31,926 nt of DNA, from assembly GCA_038210415.1 (NCBI GenBank), contig JBBQWS010000040.1, forward strand, positions 1-31,926. Direction: 5' to 3'. The stretch is from JBBQWS01 sp038210415 (GTDB taxonomy: Bacteria > Actinomycetota > Actinomycetes > Prado026). This document shows positions 17,228 to 25,446 of the stretch, piece by piece. Every line of letters begins with the position of its first letter. Positions within the stretch are counted from its first letter, which is position 1. Below the pieces are notes generated by a model, which was not told where the DNA came from, made no database searches, and saw only the letters and a list, made by a program, of their open reading frames with translations. The position numbers were made by a program, and so were the translations under genes.

Positions 17228-19542
17228 CCGCGGCGTCGGCCCGCGACCTGCCGGGTGAGCTGCTGGCCATGCTCGCCTCCGGCCCGTACCGCCGCGACCG
17301 GCTGGTGCACGTCGAGCGGCTCCCCGCCCGAGCGGCGACAACCGCGCCTTGGCCGACCTGGGCGGACCCGGCGCTGGTCGAGGCGCTGCAAGGGGCCGGG
17401 GTGGCGCTGCCGTGGCGGCACCAGGTCGAGGCGGCCGAGCTCGCCCGGGCCGGCCGCAACGTCGTGGTCGCCACCGGCACGGCCTCCGGCAAGTCGCTCG
17501 CGTACCTCCTGCCTGCGCTCACGGCCGTGCGCGAGGGGCTGGCGGCACCGACCGGCCGTGGCGCGACCGCGCTCTACCTCGCCCCGACGAAGGCACTCGC
17601 CGGGGACCAGCTGCGGGCCGTCGACGCGCTCGGCCTGCCCGGAGTGCGGGCGGCGACCTACGACGGCGACACCGCCAACGAGGAGCGCGAGTGGATCCGG
17701 GCGCACGCCGGGTACGTCCTGACCAACCCCGACCTCGTGCACCGGTCGATGCTGCCCGGACATGCGCGCTGGGCGTCGTTCCTGCGCGCTCTGCACTACG
17801 TGGTGATCGACGAGTGCCACGTCTACCGAGGGGTCTTCGGGTCGCACGTTGCGGCGGTGGTCCGCCGGCTGCGCCGGGTGACGGCCCGCTACGGCGCCGA
17901 CCCGGTGTTCGTGCTCGCGTCGGCCACCGTGTCGGTGCCGGAGGTGTCGGCCGGGCGCCTGGTGGGGCTGCCGGTTGCTGCCGTCACCGACGACGCGTCA
18001 CCGCGAGGCGCAGCCGCTTTCGGGCTCTGGGAGCCGCCGCTCACCGAGCTGCACGGCGAGCGGGGCGCGCCGGTACGCCGGTCCGTCAACGCCGAGACGG
18101 CCGACCTCCTGGCCGACCTCGTGGTCGAGGGCCGGCGCACCCTCGCCTTCGTCCGGTCGCGGCGGGGCGCCGAGACCGTGGCCCTGCTCGCCCGCGAGCA
18201 CCTCGAGGAGGCTGTCCCGGGGCTGGGTCGCCAGGTGGCGGCGTACCGCGCGGGCTACCTGCCCGAGGAGCGGCGGGCCTTGGAGGCCGACCTGCAGTCG
18301 GGCGCCCTCACCGGCGTGGCCGCAACCTCGGCGCTCGAGCTGGGGGTCGACGTCGCCGGCCTCGACGCGGTGCTGATGGCAGGCTGGCCGGGCACCCGGT
18401 CGTCGCTGTGGCAGCAGGCGGGTCGGGCCGGTCGTGCGGGGCAGGGCGCACTCGCCGTGCTGGTGGCCCGCGACGACCCGCTCGACACCTACCTCGTGCA
18501 CCACCCGGAGGCGATCTTCGGCCAGCCCGTGGAGGCTACCGTTCTCGACCCGGGCAACCCGTACGTCCTCGGACCGCAACTGGCAGCGGCGGCGGCCGAG
18601 CTGCCGCTCACCGAGGCGGACCTGCCGTTGTTCGGGCCGGGCACCGCGGAGCTGCTCGACGACCTGGTGCTCACGGGTGTGCTGCGCCGTCGGCCGGGCG
18701 GTTGGTACTGGACCAGGCGCGAGCGCGCCACGGACCTGGTCGACCTGCGCGGCATCGGGGGGACGCCGGTGCGGGTGGTCGAGGCCGGGACCGGCCGACT
18801 GCTCGGGACGGTCAACCCAGGGGCCGCCGACCGTACGGTGCACGCGGGCGCGGTCTACGTCCACCAGGGGGCGACCTACCTCGTCGAGCAGCTCGACCTC
18901 GAGGACGCGGTTGCCCTCGCCGTGCCGGCCACGCCCGACTACTCGACCCAGGCGCGCGACGTGACCGACATCAGGGTGCTCGGCGTGCGCACCACCGTCC
19001 CTTGGGGGGACGCGACGCTGACGTTCGGCGACGTACAGGTGACCAACCAGGTCGTGAGCTTCCTGCGACGCCGGCTCGTGTCCGGAGAGGTGCTCGGCGA
19101 GGAGCCGCTCGACCTGCCGCCCCGCCACCTGCGCACCCGTGCCGTCTGGTGGACCGTGACGGCCAGCCAGGTCCTGGCGGCCAGGCTCGACGAGGCCGAC
19201 CTGCCGGGGGCCGCGCACGCCGCCGAGCACGCCGCGATCGGGCTGCTGCCCCTGTTCGCCACCTGCGACCGCTGGGACATCGGCGGGGTGTCGACGGCCC
19301 TGCACCCCGACACCGGGCTGCCGACCGTGTTCGTCTACGACGGGCACGACGGCGGTGCCGGGTTCGCCGAGCAGGGCTACGACCGGGCCCGCGCCTGGTT
19401 GACCGCCACCCGAGACGCGATCGAGGCGTGCGGCTGCGAGGCCGGCTGCCCGTCCTGCGTCCAGTCACCCAAGTGCGGCAACGGCAACGACCCGCTCGAC
19501 AAAGCGGGCGCTGTCCGCCTGCTCACGGTGCTGTTGGCCTGA
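17224..19542 (+). CDS. DECH-box helicase of the MrfA/YprA type (helicase/secretion neighbourhood)
   Basis: This 772-residue superfamily 2 helicase has a Q-like WRHQ (64-67), Walker A ATGTASGKS (83-91), PTKALAGDQ, the DECH box at 196-199, a SAT motif (LASAT), and C-terminal helicase motifs ending QQAGRAGRAGQ. The last third is a DUF1998 domain with a cysteine cluster (C736, C738, C742, C745, C751) that should hold a metal. The family includes Bacillus MrfA, a 3'-5' helicase for mitomycin-type DNA damage repair. In actinobacteria this DECH protein repeatedly lies beside the Tad-like genes, as here, though no functional link is known. Start GTG 17224 overlaps the kinase stop. It converges with the next gene, the stops being 17 bp apart around the palindrome TCCGGCCGGA. 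Confidence 0.93.
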   Translation: MTAASARDLPGELLAMLASGPYRRDRLVHVERLPARAATTAPWPTWADPALVEALQGAGVALPWRHQVEAAELARAGRNVVVATGTASGKSLAYLLPALTAVREGLAAPTGRGATALYLAPTKALAGDQLRAVDALGLPGVRAATYDGDTANEEREWIRAHAGYVLTNPDLVHRSMLPGHARWASFLRALHYVVIDECHVYRGVFGSHVAAVVRRLRRVTARYGADPVFVLASATVSVPEVSAGRLVGLPVAAVTDDASPRGAAAFGLWEPPLTELHGERGAPVRRSVNAETADLLADLVVEGRRTLAFVRSRRGAETVALLAREHLEEAVPGLGRQVAAYRAGYLPEERRALEADLQSGALTGVAATSALELGVDVAGLDAVLMAGWPGTRSSLWQQAGRAGRAGQGALAVLVARDDPLDTYLVHHPEAIFGQPVEATVLDPGNPYVLGPQLAAAAAELPLTEADLPLFGPGTAELLDDLVLTGVLRRRPGGWYWTRRERATDLVDLRGIGGTPVRVVEAGTGRLLGTVNPGAADRTVHAGAVYVHQGATYLVEQLDLEDAVALAVPATPDYSTQARDVTDIRVLGVRTTVPWGDATLTFGDVQVTNQVVSFLRRRLVSGEVLGEEPLDLPPRHLRTRAVWWTVTASQVLAARLDEADLPGAAHAAEHAAIGLLPLFATCDRWDIGGVSTALHPDTGLPTVFVYDGHDGGAGFAEQGYDRARAWLTATRDAIEACGCEAGCPSCVQSPKCGNGNDPLDKAGAVRLLTVLLA

Positions 19543-19559
19543 CGATCCGGCCGGAGCGG

Positions 19560-21584
19560 CTAGCCCCTGCCGCGCAGCTCGAACGGGACTGTCGGGTTGC
19601 CCTTGCCGACCAGACCCACCCGAGCGGCCTTGGCCACGGGCGCGAACGGCACCGAGATCGGTCCGCCTTCCTGGTAGGTCGTGCCGACGCCGATGGCCGC
19701 CCGTGTGGCGGTGGCCACCGCCGAAGACACCGCGCCGATACCACCGAAGATGATGCCTTCCTTGATCGACGCGCTGAGCCAGTGCAGGTAGTTGTCGCCG
19801 CTCTCACTGGCCAGACCGCCGGGCAGGAACCCGGGTGGCGTCAACAGCAACGGACCGTTGCGGGCGCCCACGACCGCAGCCCCGGAGAGCGCGTCCGCGA
19901 AGCCGGCCCCGGTCGCGAGACCGACCGTCGAGGGCGAGCCGAAGAACGCCTCGGCGACGTACGTGGACGTCTGGTAGCGGTCGCCGCCACTGAGCTCGAG
20001 GTCCATCGCCGGGTAGGCGAGGGCCGCCACCCCTCCGATCGTGGTGACGAACGTGTTCGTCGGGTCGGCGGCCTTCTGCGCGTTGATGAAGGCGGCGACA
20101 CTGGCCGGCATGACCCCGCTGTTCGTCAGCAGGACGACCGCTCGGCGGGAGCCGGGGCCCGAGGTCGGTCCCCAGTACGACGCGGCCGCCGCGCTGGCGG
20201 ACAGCGCGTCGGGGTAGTTCTTGCCCGTCGCGAGGAGGATCTCGTCGGCGTCGCCCACCACGGGGGTGAGCTCCTGGGCGATCTTGACCGACGTGTCGAA
20301 CCGGTCGGTGCCCGCGATCCGGGTCACGGTGCACAGCGTGGCGAGGCTGGTCTCGACGTCGGCGCTCAACGCACCGACGCCCCCGAGCAGGTAGCACTTC
20401 TTGGCCCCTGCGGGGTTCAGCGTGCGGGTGATCTCAGTGCTGATGCGCGGGTCGAGGCTGGCCGTGGGGTTGAGCAGCAGCGGGCCGTTGCTCTTCACCG
20501 CGAGCGCTCCGCCGGCCAACGCGTCAGCGAAGTCGTCGGAGCGAGCCAGCACCACCGCGTCCGCGGTGTTGTCGGTCGGGTACGCCGCAACAGCCGCAGC
20601 GATCCCGGTGGCGATCCGGTCGCCGCCGGAGAGCCGGATGACCTTGTCCTTGACGCCAGGGATCGGCTGCCAGGTGGGGGTGGCCGGTACGTCGATGCGC
20701 GGGTTCGAGACCGCGAGGGCGGTGCCTGCACCCACCGGGAAGTTGACGATGTACTTGCCGTTCGAGCCCTCCCACTTCACCAGGATCCGGGTGCCGTCCG
20801 GCGACCAGGCGGGGCTGTTCATGGAGGTCGCGTTGTGCCGCAGCACCGACTCGTTGGTGCCGTCGGCGTCGGCCACGAGCAGGTCGTAACCGAACCCGGT
20901 CCCCAGGTTGCGCAGGAAGGCGATCTTGGTGCCGTCCGGGGAGTAGGCCGGGTTCTGACCGCTCGCGATCAGGACGGACGACGCCGGTGCGCCCGGCGAA
21001 CGCTCGACGATCTGGCCGTTGTACTGCCAGGCCACGTCGCCGTTCGGCGCCACCGTCGGATTGACGTTGCTGGACGCGTGCTGGTCCGAGATCTCGACGG
21101 CCGCCGTCGGGGAGAACGCGTTGACGTTCTGCCGGAGGATCCGGGAGAAGCCGTCGGAAGTCGAGACCTGGCTGAAGACGACGTGCTGGCCGTCGGCCTC
21201 CCACGCGACCTCGTGGACGTCGCCCCACAGGTCGACACCGGACTGGGGACGGTAGTTGACCCGCCACGTGTCGCGGCCGCCGTTCAAGGCCTCGGCGAGG
21301 TAGAGGTTCAGGTCACCGGTGACGCTCAACCCGACGACGGCGAGCTCGCTGCCGTCCCTGGAGAAGGCGGTGTACTTCGCCTGCTCGAAGTCGCTGACCA
21401 GCCGGCGGTTGGTGCCGTCGGAGTTGACCACCACCCAGCCGTTGGCCTGCGGCACCGCGTACACCACCGCACCGTTGGAGTCGCCCGCCACGATGGCCTG
21501 GGCGCCGGACCCCCCGCTGGCGACCAATACCGCCGCCAGCACCCCGCCGACCGCCGCCGCGCTCTTTCGTACCCGCATCGCCAT
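19560..21584 (-). CDS. Secreted TolB-like propeller protein with three cell-wall-binding repeats (CWB2)
   Basis: This 674-residue protein has a signal peptide (MRVRK, hydrophobic core, likely cleavage after AQA at about 30). It is followed by a beta-propeller region (about 35-310) with PD40/WD40-like repeats such as AYSPDGTKIAF and AWSPDGTRI. Then come three CWB2 repeats opening VIRLSGGDRIATG (about 315), RIAGTDRFDTS (about 422) and ELSGGDRYQTS (about 530). Each carries the DDFADAL/NYPDALS/GFADALS-type motif and GPLLL-type strands. CWB2 triplets anchor proteins non-covalently to the Gram-positive cell wall. The AGGAG lies 5 nt before the ATG. It lies 84 bp downstream of the tadG-like gene on the same strand, so it may be a surface component made with that system; that link is inferred. 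Confidence 0.9.
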   Translation of the reverse strand: MAMRVRKSAAAVGGVLAAVLVASGGSGAQAIVAGDSNGAVVYAVPQANGWVVVNSDGTNRRLVSDFEQAKYTAFSRDGSELAVVGLSVTGDLNLYLAEALNGGRDTWRVNYRPQSGVDLWGDVHEVAWEADGQHVVFSQVSTSDGFSRILRQNVNAFSPTAAVEISDQHASSNVNPTVAPNGDVAWQYNGQIVERSPGAPASSVLIASGQNPAYSPDGTKIAFLRNLGTGFGYDLLVADADGTNESVLRHNATSMNSPAWSPDGTRILVKWEGSNGKYIVNFPVGAGTALAVSNPRIDVPATPTWQPIPGVKDKVIRLSGGDRIATGIAAAVAAYPTDNTADAVVLARSDDFADALAGGALAVKSNGPLLLNPTASLDPRISTEITRTLNPAGAKKCYLLGGVGALSADVETSLATLCTVTRIAGTDRFDTSVKIAQELTPVVGDADEILLATGKNYPDALSASAAAASYWGPTSGPGSRRAVVLLTNSGVMPASVAAFINAQKAADPTNTFVTTIGGVAALAYPAMDLELSGGDRYQTSTYVAEAFFGSPSTVGLATGAGFADALSGAAVVGARNGPLLLTPPGFLPGGLASESGDNYLHWLSASIKEGIIFGGIGAVSSAVATATRAAIGVGTTYQEGGPISVPFAPVAKAARVGLVGKGNPTVPFELRGRG

Positions 21585-21608
21585 CCCCGCTCCTGATCGC
21601 CGACCGAC

Positions 21609-21629
21609 CCGCCGGAGTTGGCCCGGCGG
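21609..21629 (-). promoter_or_regulatory. Hairpin in the leader of the CWB2 gene
   Basis: CCGCCGG (21609-21615) and CCGGCGG (21623-21629) form a 7-bp stem with a 7-nt loop. It lies between the possible -10 and the ribosome-binding site of the CWB2 gene. No T-run follows on either strand, so a terminator is unlikely. Confidence 0.35.
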
Positions 21630-21633
21630 AGCG

Positions 21634-21639
21634 ACCCTA
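21634..21639 (-). promoter_or_regulatory. Possible -10 box for the CWB2 gene
   Basis: The minus strand reads TAGGGT, a TANNNT match about 50 nt before the ATG at 21584. It implies a roughly 40-nt leader containing the small hairpin at 21609-21629. No clear -35 is seen. Confidence 0.35.
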
Positions 21640-21668
21640 ACCCGACCGGGTGGGCGGGGTCTGGCGGG

Positions 21669-22064
21669 TCACCAACGCTTCGGACTCATCTTGCTAACGA
21701 AAGGCTCCGGGCCGGCCCGCGCCCGGACCTTGGCCTCGAACGAGCCGAGGAACGGGAACTGCGCCGTCGCTCGAACCTCCACCACGGAAGCGGCCGCGGT
21801 GTCCTGGTGACAGGCGACGAGCGTCGCTCCCGCCGCCCGGGCGACTGCCGACGCCTGGCTGCACGCCGCTGGTTCCGACTGACCGACTGCGAGGCGCCCG
21901 GCAGCGGCGAGCGCGGCCAGATCGGCGGCGGCCGCTGCCCGATGCCGGGTCGACACGACTACTGCGCCGGTGACCAGGAGCGCGAACGACCCGCACCAGG
22001 CCAGGAACAGCACCAAGAACCAGACCGTGCCGGACCCCTCGTCTCGGGCTCTTCGCCCGGTCAT
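21669..22064 (-). CDS. TadG-like / helicase-secretion-neighbourhood TadE-like protein
   Basis: This 131-residue protein has a short basic N-terminus ending DEGSG, one transmembrane segment (about 12-40, TVWFLVLFLAWCGSFALLV), then a helix rich in Ala (RHRAAAAADLAALAAAGRLA) and a small extracytoplasmic part with two cysteines (C77, C94 approximately). This matches the actinobacterial TadE-like family typical of this locus (Rv3654c-like). It is probably a minor pseudopilin or assembly factor. The ATG overlaps the TadE stop as ATGA. The upstream extension to 22133 has no support. Confidence 0.75.
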   Translation of the reverse strand: MTGRRARDEGSGTVWFLVLFLAWCGSFALLVTGAVVVSTRHRAAAAADLAALAAAGRLAVGQSEPAACSQASAVARAAGATLVACHQDTAAASVVEVRATAQFPFLGSFEAKVRARAGPEPFVSKMSPKRW

Positions 22065-22438
22065 CGGGACGTCGACGCAGTGGGTTCCCCGGCAGCAACC
22101 GCGGCACCGGTCACGGTGATCGAAGGGAGCCACCCGAGTGGCCCGCCGACCGGTCGGACGTCGACCATCACCCGTACCCGCACGAGGTCGGCCGGCCCGG
22201 TCACGACGACGCGGGAACCCGGTGGCGCCACCGAACGGGCTAGTCGCTCGATCTCGGCTGCGGTCTCACCGCGAGCGGCGGCTCTCGCGGCCACGCGGGC
22301 GGCATCCTGGGCCCCGAGCTGGTCGGCGGCCACCCGCGCCGTCCAGAGCAGCAGCACGACCAGCAGCGACAGCGCGGGCAGCAGCACCGCGGTCTCGGCA
22401 GTCACCGACCCCCGGTCAGAACACCACGGTGAACGCAC
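22061..22438 (-). CDS. TadE-like pseudopilin
   Basis: This 125-residue protein opens with a short leader ending RGSVTAETA. It is followed by one hydrophobic segment (AVLLPALSLLVVLLLWTARV) and an Ala-rich helix. The Gly followed by four residues and Glu (G-SVTA-E) is the type IV prepilin-like processing pattern seen in TadE/TadF pseudopilins. The GTG at 22438 overlaps the end of the pilin gene by 23 bp, and its stop overlaps the TadG-like start by 4 bp, so the three small genes are translationally coupled. It is a predicted minor subunit of the Tad-like pilus machine. Confidence 0.8.
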   Translation of the reverse strand: MRSPWCSDRGSVTAETAVLLPALSLLVVLLLWTARVAADQLGAQDAARVAARAAARGETAAEIERLARSVAPPGSRVVVTGPADLVRVRVMVDVRPVGGPLGWLPSITVTGAAVAAGEPTASTSR

Positions 22439-22610
22439 GGCTGATCACTCCGCTCAGCATCGACCGCACCTGGTCGCTCGTCAGCAGCTTCAGCAGCAGT
22501 CCGGCGAAGCCGCATGCGGCCACGGTGCCGACGGCGTACTCCGCTGTGCTCATGCCGGCATCACCGGCCGACGTGCTCGCCACGGACCTTGCCCACAACT
22601 TCAGCAGCAC
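22416..22610 (-). CDS. Flp-type pilin, DUF4244 family
   Basis: This 64-residue protein has the prepilin motif DAGMSTAEYAVGTVAACG. Gly is followed by four residues and then Glu-Tyr, the exact Flp cleavage signature, inside a hydrophobic helix, and a short C-terminal tail SRAFTVVF follows. This fits the DUF4244 family (Rv3656c-like) always found in this actinobacterial locus. It is probably the main pilus subunit, to be cut after the Gly by a prepilin peptidase not found in the window. The GTG 22610 is chosen because AGGAGG lies 7 nt before it; an upstream extension to 22667 has no such site. Confidence 0.88.
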   Translation of the reverse strand: MLLKLWARSVASTSAGDAGMSTAEYAVGTVAACGFAGLLLKLLTSDQVRSMLSGVISRAFTVVF

Positions 22611-22775
22611 GCGACTACCTCCTGATCGGTGCCGGCGGTCGGCCGGCTCGCGCGGCCCGGCGGCCACAGACCAACTCTTGAGCAGGTCGACGCGGCGACG
22701 CAGTGGCGGCGGTCGGATCTGGGGACGACGACCACCTGGGGACAGCCGGTGCTCGGCCCGAGGCAGCGCCTGGCT

Positions 22776-23534
22776 TCACGGTCCCGGGGTGAGGGCGGAG
22801 GACGCGAGCCCGACGACGACCGGAACCACGCCGAGCAGGACGAAGGCGGGCAGGAAGCACAGCCCCAGCGGCACCACGGCGAGCACCGAGACCCGGCGCG
22901 CGGCTGCCTCAGCGTCGATCCGGCGACGAGCTCGAAGGTCAGCGGCGACGCGCGCCAGGACCGCGGCCGGTGGGGCCCCGCTCACCTCGGCCCGGACCGC
23001 TGCCCTAGCCAGCCGGCCCAGCGCGGGATCGTCGAACCACGGCTCCCATGCGACCTGGGCCCCGCAGCCAGACGCGAGCTGGGCGGCGACCGCCCGGAAG
23101 ACCTCCCCGGCCGGCCCACCCAGGGAACGGTGGACGGCGGTCAGCGCCTGCTCGAGCGTCGCTCCGGCGACGACGACCGCCACCAGCAGGTCGACCGCAA
23201 CCGGTAGCTCGGTGGCCATCTGCTGCCGGGCCGAGCGAACCGCGGAGCTCTCCAGCCGGCCGAGCATCGCGGGCCCGACCGAAGCGACCACGGCGCCGGC
23301 CACAAGGCCGACGAGCCCACCGATCAGCTGGAGCACCGCGACGCCGGCAACGGCGCAGGCCAGGGATGCCCGCCTGGCCGAGGCTGCGCGCGACCGGTCC
23401 GCGGGGCCACTCGTGGACTCCTGTCGAGCCGCTGGAGCGGGGACCGCGCGCAGACGAGCCGCAGCGGACGTACCCCCTGAAGCAGCCCCGGCAAGGACGA
23501 GCAGCGCTCCGGCCGCAGGCGCGGCCAGGATCAC
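22776..23534 (-). CDS. tadC: TadC-like type II secretion F-family membrane protein
   Basis: This 252-residue protein has a long hydrophobic N-terminal segment and a T2SSF domain. That domain includes PVAVDLLVAVVVAGATLEQALTAV and a helix RRRIDAEAAARR before the closing hydrophobic pair (VSVLAVVPLGLCFLPAFVLLG). It should form the inner-membrane platform with TadB. The GTG 23534 overlaps the TadB stop as GTGA, the reason for choosing it over an upstream extension to 23630. After its stop comes a 165-nt gap before the pilin gene in which I see no gene. Confidence 0.85.
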   Translation of the reverse strand: MILAAPAAGALLVLAGAASGGTSAAARLRAVPAPAARQESTSGPADRSRAASARRASLACAVAGVAVLQLIGGLVGLVAGAVVASVGPAMLGRLESSAVRSARQQMATELPVAVDLLVAVVVAGATLEQALTAVHRSLGGPAGEVFRAVAAQLASGCGAQVAWEPWFDDPALGRLARAAVRAEVSGAPPAAVLARVAADLRARRRIDAEAAARRVSVLAVVPLGLCFLPAFVLLGVVPVVVGLASSALTPGP

Positions 23535-24268
23535 GGCGGAGCCTGCGCCCGCCGAGCCAGCCCGGACGTCCAGCGCAAGCCGGCGGCGACCAGGACGATC
23601 CCAATCCCGCCGCAGCACCGACCCGCCCATGAGAAGAGCAGGAACTCGAACGGGTCGGCTCCCAGCGCGATTCCGAGCAGCCAGCCGAAGGCCGGGAGCG
23701 AGGCCAGCAGCCAGGCCGTGGCCCGCGGAGCCGCGAGGTGTCCGGCGACCTCGCGGCGTTGGCGTAGGTCGGCCCGGCCGGTCTCCGCGATCCGGTCGAT
23801 CGCGTCAGCTAGCGCAGCACCTTGGGCAGCCCCGACGATCCAGGCCGCGGCGAGCAGCCGAAGCAACGCGCAGCCGGGCAGCCGGGAGCCCGCTCGCAGG
23901 CCTTCGGCCGGCTCGGCTCCGAGCTCGACGGAAGCGACGACAGGGCCAAGCGCCGCGGCCAGGACCACATCGGTCACCTCCGCGGCCGCGAGCCGCAACC
24001 CCGGACCCGGAGGTCGTCCCGCCCTCAACTCCGCCGCCCACGTTTCCGCGAAGTCGGATGTGGCTGCCGCTGACCTCTCGACGGCCCGGCCCGCCTGCCC
24101 CGGCACCCACTGCAGCAGAAGCTGTGTCGGTCGCTCCGCGAACCCCGGCACTGCGGGCGCCGACCCGAACGAGGCGCGATCCGGCACGGCTCGGGCGAAC
24201 GGAGCCGACAACAACCCCAGGCCCACGGCCGCGGACCCGGCGGCGAGCACGTCCGAGCCGCTCAGCAT
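23531..24268 (-). CDS. tadB: TadB-like type II secretion F-family membrane protein
   Basis: This 245-residue protein has T2SSF features. It has an N-terminal hydrophobic segment (about 7-27), then FAETWAAELRAGRPPGPGLRLAA, then a helix with LADAIDRIAETGRADLRQRREVAGHLAAPRATAW, then two hydrophobic segments (WLLASLPAFGWLLGIALG and LLFSWAGRCCGGIGIVLVAAGL). It is the partner of TadC in the membrane platform of a Tad pilus. The ATG at 24268 overlaps the TadA stop by 7 bp, and its stop overlaps the TadC start. A much longer open frame exists in this phase but its upstream part is antisense-like shadow over tadA. Confidence 0.85.
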   Translation of the reverse strand: MLSGSDVLAAGSAAVGLGLLSAPFARAVPDRASFGSAPAVPGFAERPTQLLLQWVPGQAGRAVERSAAATSDFAETWAAELRAGRPPGPGLRLAAAEVTDVVLAAALGPVVASVELGAEPAEGLRAGSRLPGCALLRLLAAAWIVGAAQGAALADAIDRIAETGRADLRQRREVAGHLAAPRATAWLLASLPAFGWLLGIALGADPFEFLLFSWAGRCCGGIGIVLVAAGLRWTSGLARRAQAPP

Positions 24269-25446
24269 GCGGACCCGGTCGATAGCCGGGAGCCCCGAAG
24301 GAGCCGGGCGCGAAGCCGCCCCGCAGCCGGCCCGGCGACGACTGAGCCGTCGCCGTCGAGACTCCAGGCAGGCTCGACGCGGACCAGTCCTGCCGCGTCG
24401 ACCGCGGTCAACCCGACCTCGCGGACGTGGCGCTGCCCGCCCGTCGACCGGTCGAGATGGACGACCACGTCGAGAGCCGAAGCGAGCTGGCTGTGCGTCG
24501 CCGAGCGGTCGAGTCCCGCTGTCGCCGCCAAGGCCTCCAATCGGCCTGGGACGTCGGCGGCCGTGTTCGCGTGCACCGTTCCGGCGCCGCCCTCGTGCCC
24601 GGTGTTCAGCGCCGCCAGCAGGTCGATCACCTCCGCCCCACGCACCTCGCCGACGACCAGGCGGTCCGGACGCATCCGCAGGGCCTGGCGCACCAGGTCG
24701 CGCACGGTCACCGCACCGAGCCCCTCGACGTTGGCCGGCCTCGCCTCGAGCCGGACCAGGTGCGGGTGATCCGGAGTGAGCTCGAAGGTGTCCTCGACGA
24801 CGACGACGCGCTCGGTGGCTGGGAGGCTGCCGAGCAGCGTCGCCAGCAGGGTCGTCTTGCCGGTGCCCGTGCCGCCGCTGATGACGAACGACAAGCGGGC
24901 CCGCAGCACGTCGTTCAGGACCGACGCCAGGTCGTGGTGCAGCGAACCGTTCCGCTGCCAGTCGGCGAGCGTGAGTGCGGTGCGGGCGGGCACGCGCAGC
25001 GACAGGCAGGTGCCGCCAACCGCAACCGGGGCCAGCACCGCGTGCAGCCGGAGCCCGTCCCGCAGGCGCACGTCGACGAAGGGGCTCGCGTCGTCGAGCC
25101 GGCGACCGCCCGTCGCGGCCAGCCGACCGGCCAGCCGACGCACGGCTGCCTCGTCGCGGAACCGGACGGTGGTGCGCTCGAGGACGCCGCCCCGCTCGAC
25201 CCACACCTGGTCGGGTCCGTGGACCAGGACGTCCGTGACGGACGGGTCCGCGAGCAACGGAGCGAGCGGGCCCACGCCCACGATCTCGGACTGCAACCGG
25301 CCGACCAGCTCGAGCATCGGTCCGTCTCCGAGCACCGCCCCTTCTGCTCGTGCCGCCGCTGCGACGGCCACAGCGCCTACCCGGCCGCCCTCGGTGGCCA
25401 GCCGGACCCGGACGTTCTCGACGAACACGTCGTCCAACCGGCTCAT
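24262..25446 (-). CDS. tadA: TadA/CpaF-type secretion ATPase
   Basis: This 394-residue ATPase has an N-terminal helical domain (about 1-60) and a PAS-like region (LADPSVTDVLVHGPDQVWVE, 65-84). Walker A is GGTGTGKT (191-198) and the Asp box is VVVVEDTFEL (about 214-223). Walker B is RLVVGEVRG (262-270) and the His box is GHEGGAGTVHAN (283-294). All catalytic motifs are intact. It powers pilus assembly at the cytoplasmic face. It starts with an ATGA overlap at the ssd stop and ends overlapping tadB. It fits the actinobacterial helicase/secretion-neighbourhood ATPase family. Confidence 0.94.
   Translation of the reverse strand: MSRLDDVFVENVRVRLATEGGRVGAVAVAAAARAEGAVLGDGPMLELVGRLQSEIVGVGPLAPLLADPSVTDVLVHGPDQVWVERGGVLERTTVRFRDEAAVRRLAGRLAATGGRRLDDASPFVDVRLRDGLRLHAVLAPVAVGGTCLSLRVPARTALTLADWQRNGSLHHDLASVLNDVLRARLSFVISGGTGTGKTTLLATLLGSLPATERVVVVEDTFELTPDHPHLVRLEARPANVEGLGAVTVRDLVRQALRMRPDRLVVGEVRGAEVIDLLAALNTGHEGGAGTVHANTAADVPGRLEALAATAGLDRSATHSQLASALDVVVHLDRSTGGQRHVREVGLTAVDAAGLVRVEPAWSLDGDGSVVAGPAAGRLRARLLRGSRLSTGSAC

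Noticed and set aside
17349..21596. 1415-codon plus-strand frame across the helicase and CWB2 genes
   Set aside because: It is Arg/Gly/Ala-rich low-complexity translation in another frame of the helicase and antisense to the CWB2 gene; no domain is visible.
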